From the NCBI GenBank assembly GCA_950097265.1, contig CATNDJ010000003.1:7213-71212 (forward strand): 64,000 nt of DNA, read 5' to 3'. Of this stretch, positions 36,586 through 46,699 are shown piece by piece. Under the pieces are notes generated by a model that had not been told where the DNA came from, searched no databases, and saw nothing but the letters and a program-made list of their open reading frames with translations. The first letter of the stretch is position 1. The number at the start of each line of letters is the position of its first letter. The translations under genes were made by a program, and so were the position numbers. The stretch comes from an uncultured Oscillibacter sp. Lineage in GTDB: Bacteria > Bacillota > Clostridia > Oscillospirales > Oscillospiraceae.

Positions 36586-37188
36586 TTACTTGGAGTAGAG
36601 CTCGACGATCAGGTGCTCCTCCACGGGGATGTCGATATCCTCACGGGCGGGAAGGCGGGTCACGGTGCCCTTCAGGCCGTTCTTCTCCCGCTCCAGCCAC
36701 GCGGGCAGGAGGAAAATGGGAGCGTCCTGACCGGTGAGGCGCTTGAAGATCTCGGAGGAGCGGCTGTTCTCCGCCACTTCGATGACGTCGCCGGCCTTCA
36801 CCTGGTAGGAGGGGATGTCGACCTTTTTTCCGTTGACGGTGAAGTGGGCGTGGTTCACCAGCTGACGGGCCTGGCGGCGGGTCATGGCGAAGCCCATGCG
36901 GTACACCACGTTGTCCAGGCGGCGCTCCACGTTGATGAGCAGGTTGTCGCCGGTCTTTCCGGGGGCGGCGGCGGCGGCCTCATAGTAGCTGTGGAACTGC
37001 TTTTCCAGGATGCCGTAGATAAATTTGACCTTCTGCTTTTCGTTCAGCTGAATGCCATATTCGCTTTTCTTCTTCCGCATCTGGCCGCCGGGGTTCCGGT
37101 TGGTCTCCTTTTTGGCGTAGCCCATGACGGCGGGAGAGATGCCCAAAGCCTTGCAGCGCTTGGCGATGGGCTGCATATTCCTTGCCAT
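36586..37188 (-). CDS. rpsD: 30S ribosomal protein S4
   Basis: 200-residue S4, a primary 16S rRNA-binding assembly protein. The N terminus ([20 protein letters not shown]) lacks the paired cysteines of zinc-binding S4, so this is the zinc-free form. The S4 RNA-binding domain ([29 protein letters not shown]) is intact. In enteric bacteria S4 represses this operon; whether it does so here cannot be seen. Confidence 0.96.
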   Translation of the reverse strand: MARNMQPIAKRCKALGISPAVMGYAKKETNRNPGGQMRKKKSEYGIQLNEKQKVKFIYGILEKQFHSYYEAAAAAPGKTGDNLLINVERRLDNVVYRMGFAMTRRQARQLVNHAHFTVNGKKVDIPSYQVKAGDVIEVAENSRSSEIFKRLTGQDAPIFLLPAWLEREKNGLKGTVTRLPAREDIDIPVEEHLIVELYSK

Positions 37189-37212
37189 ATTGCTTCTTAC
37201 CTCCTCTTTCGA

Positions 37213-37617
37213 TCAGACGCGGCGGCGCTTCGGGGGACGGCAGCCGTTGTGGGGGATGGGGGTGACGTCCTTGATCATCGTCACTTCCAGGCCCACGGCC
37301 TGCAGCGCCCGGATGGCGGCCTCGCGGCCCTGGCCGGGGCCCTTGACGAACACTTCCACGGTCTTCAGCCCATGCTCCATGGCGGCGCGGGCGGCGGTCT
37401 CCGCCGCAGTCTGGGCCGCGAAGGGAGTGGACTTCTTGCTGCCCCGGAAGCCGAGGCCGCCGGAGGAGGCCCAGGAGATGGCGTTGCCCTGGGCGTCGGT
37501 GACGGTCACCATGGTATTATTGAAGGAAGACCGGATATGGACCTGGCCACGTTCGATGTTCTTCCGCTCGCGGCGGCGGCGAATGACCTTCTTGCCGCCG
37601 GATTTCTGTGCTGCCAT
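37213..37617 (-). CDS. rpsK: 30S ribosomal protein S11
   Basis: 134-residue S11 of the small-subunit platform. Conserved [20 protein letters not shown] and the C-terminal [17 protein letters not shown] are complete. A short basic start ([20 protein letters not shown]) precedes the domain. It lies between rpsM and rpsD. Confidence 0.97.
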   Translation of the reverse strand: MAAQKSGGKKVIRRRRERKNIERGQVHIRSSFNNTMVTVTDAQGNAISWASSGGLGFRGSKKSTPFAAQTAAETAARAAMEHGLKTVEVFVKGPGQGREAAIRALQAVGLEVTMIKDVTPIPHNGCRPPKRRRV

Positions 37618-37632
37618 ATACTTTCTCCCTCC

Positions 37633-37998
37633 TTACTTCTTCTTGTTGGCAATGGTTTTCTTGGGTCCTTTCCGGGTGCGGGCGTTGGTTTTGCTGCGCT
37701 GGCCCCGGACGGGCAGGCCCTTGCGGTGACGAAGGCCCCGGTAGCAGCCGATTTCGCTGAGCCGCTTGATATCCAGGGCGGTCTGACGCCGGAGGTCGCC
37801 TTCGACGGTGTAGTCGTCAATGGCGTCGCGGAGCTTCTGCTCGTCGGCGTCCGTCAGGTCCTTCACCCGGGTGTCGGGGTTGACCCCGGATTTCGCCAGG
37901 ATGTCCTTGGCGCTCTTGCGCCCAATGCCGTAGATATAGGTCAGGCCGATTTCGATACGTTTATCCTTCGGCAGGTCAATACCGGCAATACGTGCCAT
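37633..37998 (-). CDS. rpsM: 30S ribosomal protein S13
   Basis: 121-residue S13, a small-subunit head protein that contacts the P-site tRNA and the 50S subunit. [20 protein letters not shown] and the C-terminal basic tail [18 protein letters not shown] are typical. It follows rpmJ after 28 bases. Confidence 0.97.
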   Translation of the reverse strand: MARIAGIDLPKDKRIEIGLTYIYGIGRKSAKDILAKSGVNPDTRVKDLTDADEQKLRDAIDDYTVEGDLRRQTALDIKRLSEIGCYRGLRHRKGLPVRGQRSKTNARTRKGPKKTIANKKK

Positions 37999-38026
37999 AC
38001 TTTTAAAGCACCTCCAATTTCAATTC

Positions 38027-38158
<132 letters not shown>

Positions 38159-38180
38159 TCAGCGGTTTACGTCTTTGATG

Positions 38181-38399
38181 TCATTTGCTGCGCCAGGTGA
38201 TCCGGCCCCGGGTCAGATCGTACGGGGACATTTCCACCGTGACCTTGTCGCCGGGCAGAATCCTGATGAAATTCATCCTCAGTTTCCCGGAAATATGCGC
38301 CAGAATCATGTGACCATTTCCAATGTCAACCTGGAACGTCGTGTTGGGCAGGGCTTCCACCACAACACCTTCCACTTCAATCATGTCGGATTTTGCCAA
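38181..38399 (-). CDS. infA: Translation initiation factor IF-1
   Basis: 72-residue IF-1, an S1-like OB-fold protein that occupies the ribosomal A site during initiation. It starts [20 protein letters not shown] and ends in [12 protein letters not shown], full length for the family. It follows the KOW-protein gene after 3 bases, as in related clostridia. Confidence 0.97.
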   Translation of the reverse strand: MAKSDMIEVEGVVVEALPNTTFQVDIGNGHMILAHISGKLRMNFIRILPGDKVTVEMSPYDLTRGRITWRSK

Positions 38400-38402
38400 A
38401 CG

Positions 38403-38687
38403 TTATCCCTCCTGGTCCGGCTGGATCGCCTCGCGGCAGGCCGCGAGGGTCCTGCGAAGCTCACTGTTGGTGATCTTCTCCTCGCCCTTGATCTTTTCGG
38501 CGAGGCGGGTCTCTTCCGCCGACACGAAAAGCACATGCCTGCGCTTCTTCCGCTTCGGGGATTCCACCTTTCTCGATTTTCCGTCCGCCAGCAGGAGGTA
38601 CTCTCCCTCCACCGCCAGGACGACGAAGAGCTTGCCCTTGTCCCGTCCCGCGTTGGAGCGGACGATGTTTGATCTCGCAATCTCCAT
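38403..38687 (-). CDS. KOW-domain RNA-binding protein (L14e-like)
   Basis: 94-residue protein with an N-terminal KOW motif (IVRSNAGRDKGKLFVVLAVE) and a basic middle (RKVESPKRKKRRHVLF). Such proteins are commonly encoded between map and infA in clostridia and are annotated as KOW-domain or L14e-like ribosome-associated proteins; no function is established. I start at MEIARSN, with AGGTGAGAGAG upstream; an in-frame ATG eight codons earlier overlaps the map stop and is less likely. Confidence 0.82.
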   Translation of the reverse strand: MEIARSNIVRSNAGRDKGKLFVVLAVEGEYLLLADGKSRKVESPKRKKRRHVLFVSAEETRLAEKIKGEEKITNSELRRTLAACREAIQPDQEG

Positions 38688-38707
38688 GCGTTCTCTCTCA
38701 CCTGTTG

Positions 38708-39460
38708 TCAAATGGCGGGGGCCGTCAAAATTTCCGGCGCGCCATCGGTAATCAGGATCGTGTTTTCATAGTGGGCCGCCCACTTTCCGTCGGCGGTCTT
38801 CACCGTCCAGCCGTCGCTCAATTGGGTGATGGCGGCGGCTCCGGCGTTGACCATGGGCTCGACGGCCAAGGTCATTCCCCGGAGAAGCCGGGGACCGTGG
38901 CCCGGACGGCCGTAGTTTGGGATCTCCGGCGATTCGTGCATCTTGGCTCCCACGCCGTGGCCCACGTATTCCCGGACCACGGAGAAGCCGTTCTGCTCCA
39001 CGTAGGACTGAACCGCCGCGGAGATGTCCTGAAGGCGCTGCCCCTCCCGGGCGAAGCGGATGCCCTCGAAGAAGCTCTGCCTGGTCACGTCGATCAGGCG
39101 CTGGGCCTCCGGGGAAATCCTTCCGCAGGGAAATGTCGCCGCACAGTCTCCATGAAAGCCCCCGATGTACGCGCCCACGTCCACGCTGACGATGTCGCCT
39201 TCCCGCAGGACCCGTTTGCCGGGGATGCCGTGGATGATTTCATCGTTTACGCTGATGCAGACGCTGGCTGGGTAGCCGTTGTAATGGAGAAAGGACGGGA
39301 CCGCCCCCTGTTTGCGGATAAACCGTTCCACCGCGTCGTTGATCTCCTGGGTTGTCACGCCGGGCTTTACCATTTCCCCTGCCAAGGCACGGGCAGCCGC
39401 GGTAATTTTTCCACTCCGGCGCATCAAGTCGATCTCGTGGGAGGATTTCAGGGTGATCAT
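38708..39460 (-). CDS. map: Methionine aminopeptidase, type I
   Basis: 250-residue metallopeptidase that removes the initiator methionine from new proteins. The metal ligands appear as Asp in VSVDVGAYIGGFHGD (two Asp), His in YVGHGVG and Glu in TLAVEPMV, plus the final Glu in HYENTILIT. There is no N-terminal zinc-finger extension. It lies between adk and the KOW-protein gene. Confidence 0.97.
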   Translation of the reverse strand: MITLKSSHEIDLMRRSGKITAAARALAGEMVKPGVTTQEINDAVERFIRKQGAVPSFLHYNGYPASVCISVNDEIIHGIPGKRVLREGDIVSVDVGAYIGGFHGDCAATFPCGRISPEAQRLIDVTRQSFFEGIRFAREGQRLQDISAAVQSYVEQNGFSVVREYVGHGVGAKMHESPEIPNYGRPGHGPRLLRGMTLAVEPMVNAGAAAITQLSDGWTVKTADGKWAAHYENTILITDGAPEILTAPAI

Positions 39461-39464
39461 CCCG

Positions 39465-40097
39465 TCATCTCCCCAAAACGCGGAGGATCGCCTGGGAATT
39501 GGCTTCCACGGTAGGCTGGTTCTCCACCGTCTTCAGAACGCCCCGTTCCGCGTAAAACGCCTTGAGGGGCTCCGTCTCCTTATGATAGACCTCGAGCCGG
39601 GACTTCACCGTCTCGGGGGCATCATCTTTCCGCTGGATCAATTTCCCGCCGCACTTGTCGCACACGCCCTCGCTCTTCGGGGGCACCGCCACCACGTGGT
39701 AGCTGGCGCCGCAGTCCGGGCAGACCCGGCGGCCGCTCATGCGCTCCATAATCACCTCGTCGCTGACCTCCAGGGAGACCACGGAGTCGAAGACGATGCC
39801 GGCTTTCTCCAGGGCTTCGGCCTGGGCGATGGTGCGGGGCACCCCGTCCAGAATGTAGCCCTTAGCGCAGTCCGGCTCCGCCAGCCGCTCGGAGATGATG
39901 CCGATGATGACCTCATCGGGCACCAGCTTCCCCGCGTCCATATACTCCTTGGCCTTCAGCCCCGTGGGGGTGCCGTTTTTCACGGCGGCGCGGAGGATGT
40001 TGCCGGTGGAGATGGTGGGAATGTCCAGCTTCTCACACAGGATGTCGGCCTGTGTTCCCTTTCCGGCGCCCGGGGCGCCCAGCAGGATCAATTTCAT
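39465..40097 (-). CDS. adk: Adenylate kinase
   Basis: 210-residue adenylate kinase, which balances ATP, ADP and AMP. The P-loop is [10 protein letters not shown] and the LID domain carries a four-cysteine zinc site (CPDCGASYH and CDKCGG), as in Gram-positive enzymes. I chose the ATG, seven bases after AGGAGG, over a TTG one codon earlier. It follows secY after 76 bases. Confidence 0.96.
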   Translation of the reverse strand: MKLILLGAPGAGKGTQADILCEKLDIPTISTGNILRAAVKNGTPTGLKAKEYMDAGKLVPDEVIIGIISERLAEPDCAKGYILDGVPRTIAQAEALEKAGIVFDSVVSLEVSDEVIMERMSGRRVCPDCGASYHVVAVPPKSEGVCDKCGGKLIQRKDDAPETVKSRLEVYHKETEPLKAFYAERGVLKTVENQPTVEANSQAILRVLGR

Positions 40098-40173
40098 CAA
40101 AACGCCTCCTGTATTCTGGGCGCGGGCGGAGGGAGGAAAGCCCTCCGCCCGGGCGCCCGCCGTTGTGTGTTTC

Positions 40174-41550
40174 TTATTCCAGGAAGCCCTTGTACTGACG
40201 CATCAGCATCTGGGATTCCAGGGCCTTGACCGTCTCCAGCGCCACGCCCACCACGATGATGACCGAGGTGCCGCCGATGGCCACGGAGTTGTTCCCCAGA
40301 ATCTTGCCGATAATCAGGGGGCAGATGGCCACGATGCCAAGGTAGATGGCGCCGAACAGGGTGATTTTGTTCAGCACCTTGCGGATGAAGTCCACCGTGG
40401 GCTTGCCGGGGCGGAAGCCGGGGATAAAGCCGCCCTGCTTTTTCATGTTGTTGGCAATTTCCACGGGGTTGAACTGGATGCTGGAATAGAAATAGGCAAA
40501 GCCGATGATCAGGATGAAGTAGACCACCATATAGACGATGGACTTGGTGTCGATGGCGTCGTAGACGCTCCGGGACACGGTGCCCTCGGCGGGGATGCCG
40601 ATAAAGCTCCAGATCGTAATCGGCAGAGAGGCGATGCTCTGGGCGAAGATGACGGGCAGAACGCCGGCCATACTCACCTTCATGGGCAGGTTGCTGCTCT
40701 GGCCGCCGTACATTTTCCGGCCCACCTGGCGCTTGGCGTACTGCACGGGGATGCGGCGCTCGGCGTCGTTGATAAACACAATGAAGGCAATCAGGGCCAG
40801 GCCGCCCACCAGCAGGAGAAGCACCGCCCAGGGGGCCATGGCGCTGTCCAGAACCTGCTGAGCCTGTTCGGCGGTATAGCCGGACTGGGTGAGGCTCTCC
40901 AGGGTCAGGTCCCCGGCGTTCTTGGCGGACCACCGGCTCACGCCCTGGACCATACTGGAAACCATGGTGGGAACCCGGGAGACGATGCCCGCGAAAAGGA
41001 TGATGGAAATACCGTTGCCCACGCCGAACTCGGTGACCTGCTCGCCCATCCACATGACGAAGGAGGAGCCGGCGATGAAGGACACGATGATGACCAGAGC
41101 GGGCCAGACGCCGTCGGCCCCGGGGGCCAGGATGCCATAGCGCTTCATCATGAAGTAGTAGCCCACGGCCTGGAGAATGGCGATGGCCACGGTGGTATAG
41201 CGGGTGATGGACTGGATCTTCTTCCGGCCCTCCTCGCCGCCGTCCTTGGCCAGATTCTCAAGGTAGGGGATGGCCACGGTGAGCAGCTGGATGATGATGG
41301 AGCTGTTGATATAGGGCTGGATGCTCAGGGCGAAGACCGTAGCGGTGGCAAAGGCGCCGCCGCTCATCACGTTATAGAGCCCCAAGATGGTGGCTCCCAT
41401 GCCGTTGAGCTGGTCCTCCAGCAGTCCCGTGTCGATATAGGGGACGGTGATGGCGTTGCCGATGCGGAAGATCAGCAGGATCAGCAGCGTGAAGACGATC
41501 TTCTTTTTCAGCTCAGGGATGGCCCAGGCCTTGCGAACGGTTTGGATCAC
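40174..41550 (-). CDS. secY: Preprotein translocase subunit SecY
   Basis: 458-residue core of the Sec translocon with ten membrane helices. It starts [20 protein letters not shown]. The conserved cytoplasmic-loop and plug-region segments ([20 protein letters not shown]) and [18 protein letters not shown] near the C terminus are present. It takes exported substrates from SecA and, via SRP, membrane proteins. It lies between rplO and adk. Confidence 0.97.
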   Translation of the reverse strand: MIQTVRKAWAIPELKKKIVFTLLILLIFRIGNAITVPYIDTGLLEDQLNGMGATILGLYNVMSGGAFATATVFALSIQPYINSSIIIQLLTVAIPYLENLAKDGGEEGRKKIQSITRYTTVAIAILQAVGYYFMMKRYGILAPGADGVWPALVIIVSFIAGSSFVMWMGEQVTEFGVGNGISIILFAGIVSRVPTMVSSMVQGVSRWSAKNAGDLTLESLTQSGYTAEQAQQVLDSAMAPWAVLLLLVGGLALIAFIVFINDAERRIPVQYAKRQVGRKMYGGQSSNLPMKVSMAGVLPVIFAQSIASLPITIWSFIGIPAEGTVSRSVYDAIDTKSIVYMVVYFILIIGFAYFYSSIQFNPVEIANNMKKQGGFIPGFRPGKPTVDFIRKVLNKITLFGAIYLGIVAICPLIIGKILGNNSVAIGGTSVIIVVGVALETVKALESQMLMRQYKGFLE

Positions 41551-41551
41551 G

Positions 41552-41992
41552 TTACTTCACCTCCGCCTTTCCGCCGGCTGCCTCGATGGCTTCCTTGGCA
41601 GACGCGGAGAAAGCGTTGGCCTTGACAGTGACCTTTTTGGTGAGCTTCCCGTTGCCCAGGACCTTGAAGCCGTACTCGCACTTGCTGAGGACGCCCTTTT
41701 CCAGCAGCGCCTCGGCCGTGACGGTGTCCCCGTCGTTAAAAGCGTTCAGGGCGCTGAGGTTCACGACCTCCAGGGGCTTCGCGAAGATGTTGTTGAAGCC
41801 GCGCTTGGGGACCCGGCGGGCCAGAGGCATCTGGCCGCCCTCAAAGCCCACGCGGACCTTGCCGCCGGAACGGGCCTTCTGGCCCTTGTGGCCCCGGCCG
41901 CCGGTCTTTCCGTTGCCGGAGCCGGCGCCCCGGCCCTTGCGGTAAGCCTGACGGACGGACCCTTCGGCGGGAGACAGTTCGCTTAATTTCAT
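41552..41992 (-). CDS. rplO: 50S ribosomal protein L15
   Basis: 146-residue L15, a late-assembly large-subunit protein. The basic Gly-rich N terminus ([20 protein letters not shown]) and the C-terminal globular domain ([20 protein letters not shown]) are typical. Only one base separates its stop from the secY start. Confidence 0.97.
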   Translation of the reverse strand: MKLSELSPAEGSVRQAYRKGRGAGSGNGKTGGRGHKGQKARSGGKVRVGFEGGQMPLARRVPKRGFNNIFAKPLEVVNLSALNAFNDGDTVTAEALLEKGVLSKCEYGFKVLGNGKLTKKVTVKANAFSASAKEAIEAAGGKAEVK

Positions 41993-42006
41993 GATGTGGC
42001 GCCTCC

Positions 42007-42189
42007 TTACTTCTCTTCGGTAACTTGCAGCAGATAGCCGATCTTCGCCACTTTTCCGCGGGTGGGATCGTTGTCGGGCTGCACGGTAACGTCACCGATC
42101 TTGCGCAGACCCAGGGAATGCGCGGTGGCAACCTGCTTTTCCAGGCGGCCGTTCAGGCTCTTGACGAGCTCAATCCTTAAGTTTGCCAT
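42007..42189 (-). CDS. rpmD: 50S ribosomal protein L30
   Basis: 60-residue L30: [20 protein letters not shown] with [13 protein letters not shown] in the middle, complete for the family. It lies between rpsE and rplO in the conserved order. Confidence 0.95.
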   Translation of the reverse strand: MANLRIELVKSLNGRLEKQVATAHSLGLRKIGDVTVQPDNDPTRGKVAKIGYLLQVTEEK

Positions 42190-42202
42190 GTTTTGCGCCT
42201 CC

Positions 42203-42703
42203 TTAACCCACGATGTCTTCGACGCTCTTCCCGCGGATGCGGGCGACCTCCTCGGGACCGCGCATACTCTTGAGTCCCTGGAAAGCGGCGGCTACGACGT
42301 TGTTGGGGTTGTTGGACCGGAGGCTCTTGGCTCGGATGTCCTTGATGCCCGCGGCCTCCACGACGGCGCGGACCGCGCCGCCGGCGATGACGCCGGTACC
42401 GGGGGCGGCGGGCTTCATCAGAACCCGGCCCGCGCCGGCCTCACCGATGGTCTCATGGGGCAGCGTGGTGCCCGCCAGAGTCACGGTGATCATATTTTTC
42501 TTGGCGGCCTCAATTCCCTTGCGGATGGCCTCGGGAACTTCGGCGGCCTTGCCCAGGCCGTAGCCGACCTTGCCCTTGCCGTCGCCCACGACCACCAGGG
42601 CGGAGAATTTCATGACCCGGCCGCCCTTCACGGTCTTGGAAACGCGGTTCAGGTACACGACTTTCTCGATATACTCGCTCTGCTCTCTTTCAAATCTAGG
42701 CAT
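42203..42703 (-). CDS. rpsE: 30S ribosomal protein S5
   Basis: 166-residue S5, important for translational accuracy. The double-stranded RNA-binding part ([40 protein letters not shown]) and the C-terminal domain ([20 protein letters not shown]) are complete. The [13 protein letters not shown] segment is of wild-type appearance. Confidence 0.97.
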   Translation of the reverse strand: MPRFEREQSEYIEKVVYLNRVSKTVKGGRVMKFSALVVVGDGKGKVGYGLGKAAEVPEAIRKGIEAAKKNMITVTLAGTTLPHETIGEAGAGRVLMKPAAPGTGVIAGGAVRAVVEAAGIKDIRAKSLRSNNPNNVVAAAFQGLKSMRGPEEVARIRGKSVEDIVG

Positions 42704-42720
42704 TGAACGTTCCTCCCTCC

Positions 42721-43080
42721 TTAGAACTGCAGGCCGCCCTCGCGGGCGCCCTCGGCCAGGGCCTTCACGCGGCCGTGATACAGGTAGCCGCCGCGGTCAA
42801 ACACCACGGTCTCGATACCCTTGGCCTTGGCACGCTCGGCCACGAGCTTGCCCACCGCCGCCGCGGCGGCCACGTTGCCGCCGTAGCCCTCTACGGCCTT
42901 ATCCAGGGAGGAAGCGGAAACCAGGGTCACGCCGGCCACATCGTCGATGATTTGGGCGTAGATATTGGCTTCGCTGCGGAACACGTTCAGACGCGGCATC
43001 TCGGGAGTGCCGGAGATCTTGGCGCGCACCCTCTTGTGGCGCTTCATGCGCTGGGCGTTGGTATTGGGTCTTTTAATCAT
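42721..43080 (-). CDS. rplR: 50S ribosomal protein L18
   Basis: 119-residue L18, which binds 5S rRNA with L5. The sequence [20 protein letters not shown] and the C-terminal [20 protein letters not shown] are typical and full length. Confidence 0.97.
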   Translation of the reverse strand: MIKRPNTNAQRMKRHKRVRAKISGTPEMPRLNVFRSEANIYAQIIDDVAGVTLVSASSLDKAVEGYGGNVAAAAAVGKLVAERAKAKGIETVVFDRGGYLYHGRVKALAEGAREGGLQF

Positions 43081-43094
43081 TTCGGCACACCTCC

Positions 43095-43640
43095 TTACTT
43101 CTTGGCGCCGGTCTTACCGACCTTGCGGCGGATGGTTTCATTGGCATACTTGATTCCCTTGCCCTTGTACGGCTCGGGCGGGCGCTTCTCGCGGACCTCG
43201 GCGGCAAACTGGCCGACGGCCTCTTTGTCGCAGCCGCGAATGATGATTTTATTGGGAGCGGGGACTTCAATGGTGATGCCCTCGGTCTCAGAAACGATCA
43301 CCTGGTGGGAGTAGCCCAGGTTCATGACCAGGTTGCTGCCCTCCTTGGCGACACGGTAGCCCACGCCGTTGACTTCCAGTTCCTTGGCATAGCCGTCGGT
43401 AACTCCGACGATCATGTTGTGCAGGAGCGTGCGGGTCAGGCCGTGGAGGCTGCGGTGCAGCTTATCCTCGGAAGGGCGCTTCACGGTGATCGTAGTGCCT
43501 TCCTGTTCAATGATCATCTCCGGGCGCAGAGCGCGGGTCAGCTGGCCCTTGGGTCCCTTCACAGTGACCACATTACCCTCGGCGATTTCTACGGACACGC
43601 CGGCGGGGACGGTAATGGGCATTCTGCCGATTCTAGACAT
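43095..43640 (-). CDS. rplF: 50S ribosomal protein L6
   Basis: 181-residue L6 near the factor-binding site. It begins [20 protein letters not shown]. The C-terminal [20 protein letters not shown] motif is intact. It lies between rpsH and rplR. Confidence 0.97.
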   Translation of the reverse strand: MSRIGRMPITVPAGVSVEIAEGNVVTVKGPKGQLTRALRPEMIIEQEGTTITVKRPSEDKLHRSLHGLTRTLLHNMIVGVTDGYAKELEVNGVGYRVAKEGSNLVMNLGYSHQVIVSETEGITIEVPAPNKIIIRGCDKEAVGQFAAEVREKRPPEPYKGKGIKYANETIRRKVGKTGAKK

Positions 43641-43655
43641 TGTTCAATACCCTCC

Positions 43656-44054
43656 TTACCAGACGAACGCCAGGACTTCGCCGCCGACATGGAGCTCGCG
43701 GGCCTTCTTGTCGGTCATGACGCCCTTGGACGTGGAGATGATAGCGATGCCCAGGCCGCGGAGCACGCGGGGCAGCTCATCGGCGCCCACGTAGACCCGG
43801 AGGCCCGGCTTAGAGACGCGGCGCAGGCCGGTGATGACCTTTTCCTTGCCCGCGTTGTATTTCAGGGTGATGTGAATCTTTCCCTGGGTGCCGTCGTCCA
43901 CGATCTGGAAATTTTTGATATAGCCCTCGTCCAGCAGAATCTGAGCGATGCTCTTTTTCATGTTGGAGGCCGGGACGTCCACGGCGTCGTGTTTCGCGCT
44001 GACGGCGTTGCGGATGCGGGTGAGCATATCCGCAACCGGATCGGTGATATGCAT
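43656..44054 (-). CDS. rpsH: 30S ribosomal protein S8
   Basis: 132-residue S8, a primary 16S rRNA-binding protein and the spc-operon repressor in E. coli. [20 protein letters not shown] and the C-terminal [20 protein letters not shown] are complete. It is separated from rpsZ by an unusual 208-base spacer with two hairpins, while nearly all neighbours are 12-20 bases apart. Confidence 0.97.
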   Translation of the reverse strand: MHITDPVADMLTRIRNAVSAKHDAVDVPASNMKKSIAQILLDEGYIKNFQIVDDGTQGKIHITLKYNAGKEKVITGLRRVSKPGLRVYVGADELPRVLRGLGIAIISTSKGVMTDKKARELHVGGEVLAFVW

Positions 44055-44262
44055 GGTTGAATCCTCCTATTTTAGAGTTGCGGCCTTGGGCCGCTTCAGC
44101 AGCGAGGTATCATGACCAATTGGGGCCAATCCCCGATTGGCCATGACCTTTCGCCGTCTGTCTCTTCTTTTTCTCGAGAGAAAAAGAAGCAAAAAGAGCT
44201 TTATCACGCTATGGGGCTTAGGTGTTCGTCCAAGCCCACAGCGGCGACAACTTGGATGGTCC
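44055..44262. other. Structured 208-base spacer within the spc genes
   Basis: No gene is visible. It holds GGCCAATC-CCC-GATTGGCC (44124-44142) and a nearly perfect palindrome with 12-bp arms, CTTCTTTTTCTC-GA-GAGAAAAAGAAG (44164-44189). Neighbouring gene gaps in this operon are mostly 12-20 bases, so this looks inserted or regulatory. Confidence 0.65.
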
Positions 44263-44448
44263 TTAGAAGGACGCTTTGCGGACGCCGGGAATCTCGCCCT
44301 TGTAGGCCAGCTCCCGGAAGCAGATACGGCACACGCCGTAGTCCCGGAGATACGCGTGGGGGCGGCCGCAGAGCTTGCAGCGGTTGTACTTCCGGCTGGA
44401 GTACTTGGCGGGGCGCTGCTGCTTCAGAATCATGGATTTCTTAGCCAT
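44263..44448 (-). CDS. rpsZ: 30S ribosomal protein S14, zinc type
   Basis: 61-residue S14 of the short zinc-binding form (rpsZ, also called rpsN1). The two CxxC pairs are visible (CKLC and CRIC) in [20 protein letters not shown]. It lies between rplE and the structured spacer. Confidence 0.96.
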   Translation of the reverse strand: MAKKSMILKQQRPAKYSSRKYNRCKLCGRPHAYLRDYGVCRICFRELAYKGEIPGVRKASF

Positions 44449-44462
44449 TCTTCTCTCCCTCC

Positions 44463-45017
44463 TTAGCGGGCGAAGGGCGCGCCGACCTGGGTGAGCAGGG
44501 CGCGGGCCTCTTCGTCGGTGTGAGCGGTGGTGCAGATGACCACGTCCATGCCCCGGATCTTGTCGATTTTATCGTACTCAATCTCGGGGAAAATCAGCTG
44601 CTCCCGGATGCCCAGGGCGTAGTTGCCCCGGCCGTCGAAGGCGTTGGGGCTGATGCCCTGGAAGTCGCGGACGCGGGGCAGGGCCACGTTAAACAGGCGG
44701 TCCAGGAACTCCCACATTTTCTCGCCCCGGAGGGTGACCTTCGCGCCGATGGGCATGTTTTCGCGGAGCTTGAAGTTCGCGATGTTCTTCCGGGAACGGG
44801 TGATGATGGGCTTTTGGCCGGTAATCTGGGCCAGGTCCCGGACCACGTTGTCCAGGATTTTGGCGTTTTCCTTGGCCTCGCCGCAGCCCACGTTTACGAC
44901 CACTTTGTCGATTTTGGGGATCTGCATGACGCTCTTGTAGCCAAACTGCTTCATCAGGGCGGGAGCGACTTCGGCCTCGTATTTCGCCTTGAGGTTGGGC
45001 ACTTTCTTGTCAGCCAT
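44463..45017 (-). CDS. rplE: 50S ribosomal protein L5
   Basis: 184-residue L5, which binds 5S rRNA and contacts the P-site tRNA. Conserved segments are [39 protein letters not shown] and MGIS-type [20 protein letters not shown]. Full length for the family. Confidence 0.97.
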   Translation of the reverse strand: MADKKVPNLKAKYEAEVAPALMKQFGYKSVMQIPKIDKVVVNVGCGEAKENAKILDNVVRDLAQITGQKPIITRSRKNIANFKLRENMPIGAKVTLRGEKMWEFLDRLFNVALPRVRDFQGISPNAFDGRGNYALGIREQLIFPEIEYDKIDKIRGMDVVICTTAHTDEEARALLTQVGAPFAR

Positions 45018-45034
45018 GTTTCACTCCTCCTCCC

Positions 45035-45388
45035 TTACAGCTCGGCGCCGCACTTCTTGCAGATGCGGACGCTGACGTTTTTCTCTTTGCCGGCCACGGT
45101 TTTCTTCTCCACCTTGTGGCCCACCCGGGTGGGCTTGCCGCACTTAGGGCAGACCACCTGGACCTTGCAGGCGTATATAGCGGCTTCCCGCTTGACGATG
45201 CCGCCTTCCTCGCCCTGACGGCGGGGCTTGATGTGGCAGGTGACCATGTTCATGCCCTCTACCACGACCTTGTTTTCCTTCGGCAGGGTGGCAATGACCT
45301 TTCCCTTGTGGGAGCTCAGGTCCTTGTCCTTACCGCCGTCGCCGGAGAGACGGACGACCGTGTCGCCCTTTTTGATGTTCATAGACAT
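45035..45388 (-). CDS. rplX: 50S ribosomal protein L24
   Basis: 117-residue L24, an early assembly initiator. The KOW motif is NIKKGDTVVRLSGDGGKDKD, with a C-terminal zinc-like pair of CxxC motifs (VCPKCGKPTRVG and ICKKCGAEL) seen in longer bacterial L24 proteins. The first ATG has GGAGG eight bases upstream, so I keep MSMNIKKGD. Confidence 0.95.
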   Translation of the reverse strand: MSMNIKKGDTVVRLSGDGGKDKDLSSHKGKVIATLPKENKVVVEGMNMVTCHIKPRRQGEEGGIVKREAAIYACKVQVVCPKCGKPTRVGHKVEKKTVAGKEKNVSVRICKKCGAEL

Positions 45389-45401
45389 TTCCTTGCCCTC
45401 C

Positions 45402-45770
45402 TCAAATCACTTCGGGCGCCAGGGACAGGATCTTCATGTAATCCTTGTCCCGCAGCTCGCGGGCCACGGGCCCAAAGATACGGGTGCCGCGGGGATTTTT
45501 GTCGTCCTTGATGAGGACCGCCGCGTTGTCGTCGAACCGGACATAGGTCCCGTCGTTCCGGCGGATGCCCTTGGCGGAGCGGACGATGACGGCCTTGACC
45601 ACCTCGCCCTTTTTCACGGTGCCGCCGGGGGCGGACTTGCGGACGGAGGCCACGATGACGTCCCCGATGTTCCCGTATTTGCGCTTGGAACCGCCCAGGA
45701 CGCGGATGCATTTGATTTCCTTGGCGCCGGTGTTGTCGGCGACCTTCAGGAAGGTTTCCTGCTGAATCAT
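45402..45770 (-). CDS. rplN: 50S ribosomal protein L14
   Basis: 122-residue L14 at the subunit interface. [20 protein letters not shown] starts the protein, and the C-terminal [20 protein letters not shown] is the conserved end. Full length. Confidence 0.97.
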   Translation of the reverse strand: MIQQETFLKVADNTGAKEIKCIRVLGGSKRKYGNIGDVIVASVRKSAPGGTVKKGEVVKAVIVRSAKGIRRNDGTYVRFDDNAAVLIKDDKNPRGTRIFGPVARELRDKDYMKILSLAPEVI

Positions 45771-45784
45771 AACTCGACGCCTCC

Positions 45785-46048
45785 TTACTTCGCTTTCTCG
45801 ATGATCTCGACCACGCGCCAGCGCTTGTCCTTGGACAGGGGGCGGGTCTCCATCACTTTTACCTTGTCTCCGACGCCGCAGCTGTTCTGCTCGTCATGGG
45901 CTTTCAGCTTATAGGTCCGGCCGACAATCTTCTTGTACAGGGGGTGGGCCACCCGGTCCTCGATGGCGACCACGACGGTCTTGTCCATCTTGTCGGAGAC
46001 CACCTTGCCAACCCGGGTCTTACGGGAGGAAGTTCTCTTTTCGTCCAT
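45785..46048 (-). CDS. rpsQ: 30S ribosomal protein S17
   Basis: 87-residue S17, a primary 16S rRNA-binding protein of the OB fold. Conserved [19 protein letters not shown] and [21 protein letters not shown] slightly longer basic N terminus ([12 protein letters not shown]) precedes the domain. Confidence 0.97.
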   Translation of the reverse strand: MDEKRTSSRKTRVGKVVSDKMDKTVVVAIEDRVAHPLYKKIVGRTYKLKAHDEQNSCGVGDKVKVMETRPLSKDKRWRVVEIIEKAK

Positions 46049-46065
46049 GTTTCCTTACCTCCTTC

Positions 46066-46275
46066 TCACTGCTTGCCGGAAGCGGAGAGCTCCCGGAGCA
46101 CGGTCTTGACTCGGGCAATGTCATGCTTGGTCTCCCGGATTTTCACGGGATTGTCCAGCTGATTGGTGGCGTGCTGCATACGAAGGAAGAACAGGTCCTT
46201 CTTCAGCCCCGTCAGCTTCTCGTTGAGCTGCTCCGGGGTCATCTTGCGGATATCACGAATTTCACTTGCCTTCAT
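46066..46275 (-). CDS. rpmC: 50S ribosomal protein L29
   Basis: 69-residue L29 near the exit tunnel. I start at [20 protein letters not shown]; the longer open frame upstream overlaps rplP and lacks a fitting start. The ATG lies one base after the rplP stop. Confidence 0.96.
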   Translation of the reverse strand: MKASEIRDIRKMTPEQLNEKLTGLKKDLFFLRMQHATNQLDNPVKIRETKHDIARVKTVLRELSASGKQ

Positions 46276-46276
46276 C

Positions 46277-46699
46277 TTACTCACCTGCTTCCTCGGCGCG
46301 GGCGATGACCTTGGTCTTGATGGGCAGCTTGTGGCTGGCCAGACGCAGGGCCTCGCGGGCAACTTCTTCCGGCACGCCGGCGATCTCGAACATGACGCGG
46401 CCGGGCTTCACAACGGCGACCCAGAACTCGGGGGAGCCCTTACCGGAGCCCATGCGGGTCTCGGCGGGCTTCTTGGTCACGGGCTTGTCGGGGAAAATCT
46501 TGATCCAGACCTGGCCGCCGCGCTTGGTGTAACGGGTCATGGCGATACGGGCCGCCTCAATCTGGTTGCTGGTGATCCAGGCGGGCTCGGCGGCCACCAG
46601 GCCATACTCGCCGTACGCCAGGGTATTGCCACGGGTGGCCTTGCCGGTCATACGGCCGCGGTGTACGCGGCGGTATTTGACTCTCTTCGGCATCAGCAT
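46277..46699 (-). CDS. rplP: 50S ribosomal protein L16
   Basis: 140-residue L16, which lies near the A site. It starts [20 protein letters not shown], with AGGAGG nine bases upstream. The conserved [20 protein letters not shown] and [20 protein letters not shown] are present. The start overlaps the last base of the rpsC stop, so the two are likely coupled. Confidence 0.97.
   Translation of the reverse strand: MLMPKRVKYRRVHRGRMTGKATRGNTLAYGEYGLVAAEPAWITSNQIEAARIAMTRYTKRGGQVWIKIFPDKPVTKKPAETRMGSGKGSPEFWVAVVKPGRVMFEIAGVPEEVAREALRLASHKLPIKTKVIARAEEAGE

Noticed and set aside
44137..44466. 109-codon plus-strand frame across the spc spacer and rpsZ
   Set aside because: Overlaps rpsZ on the opposite strand and a palindrome; no family match.
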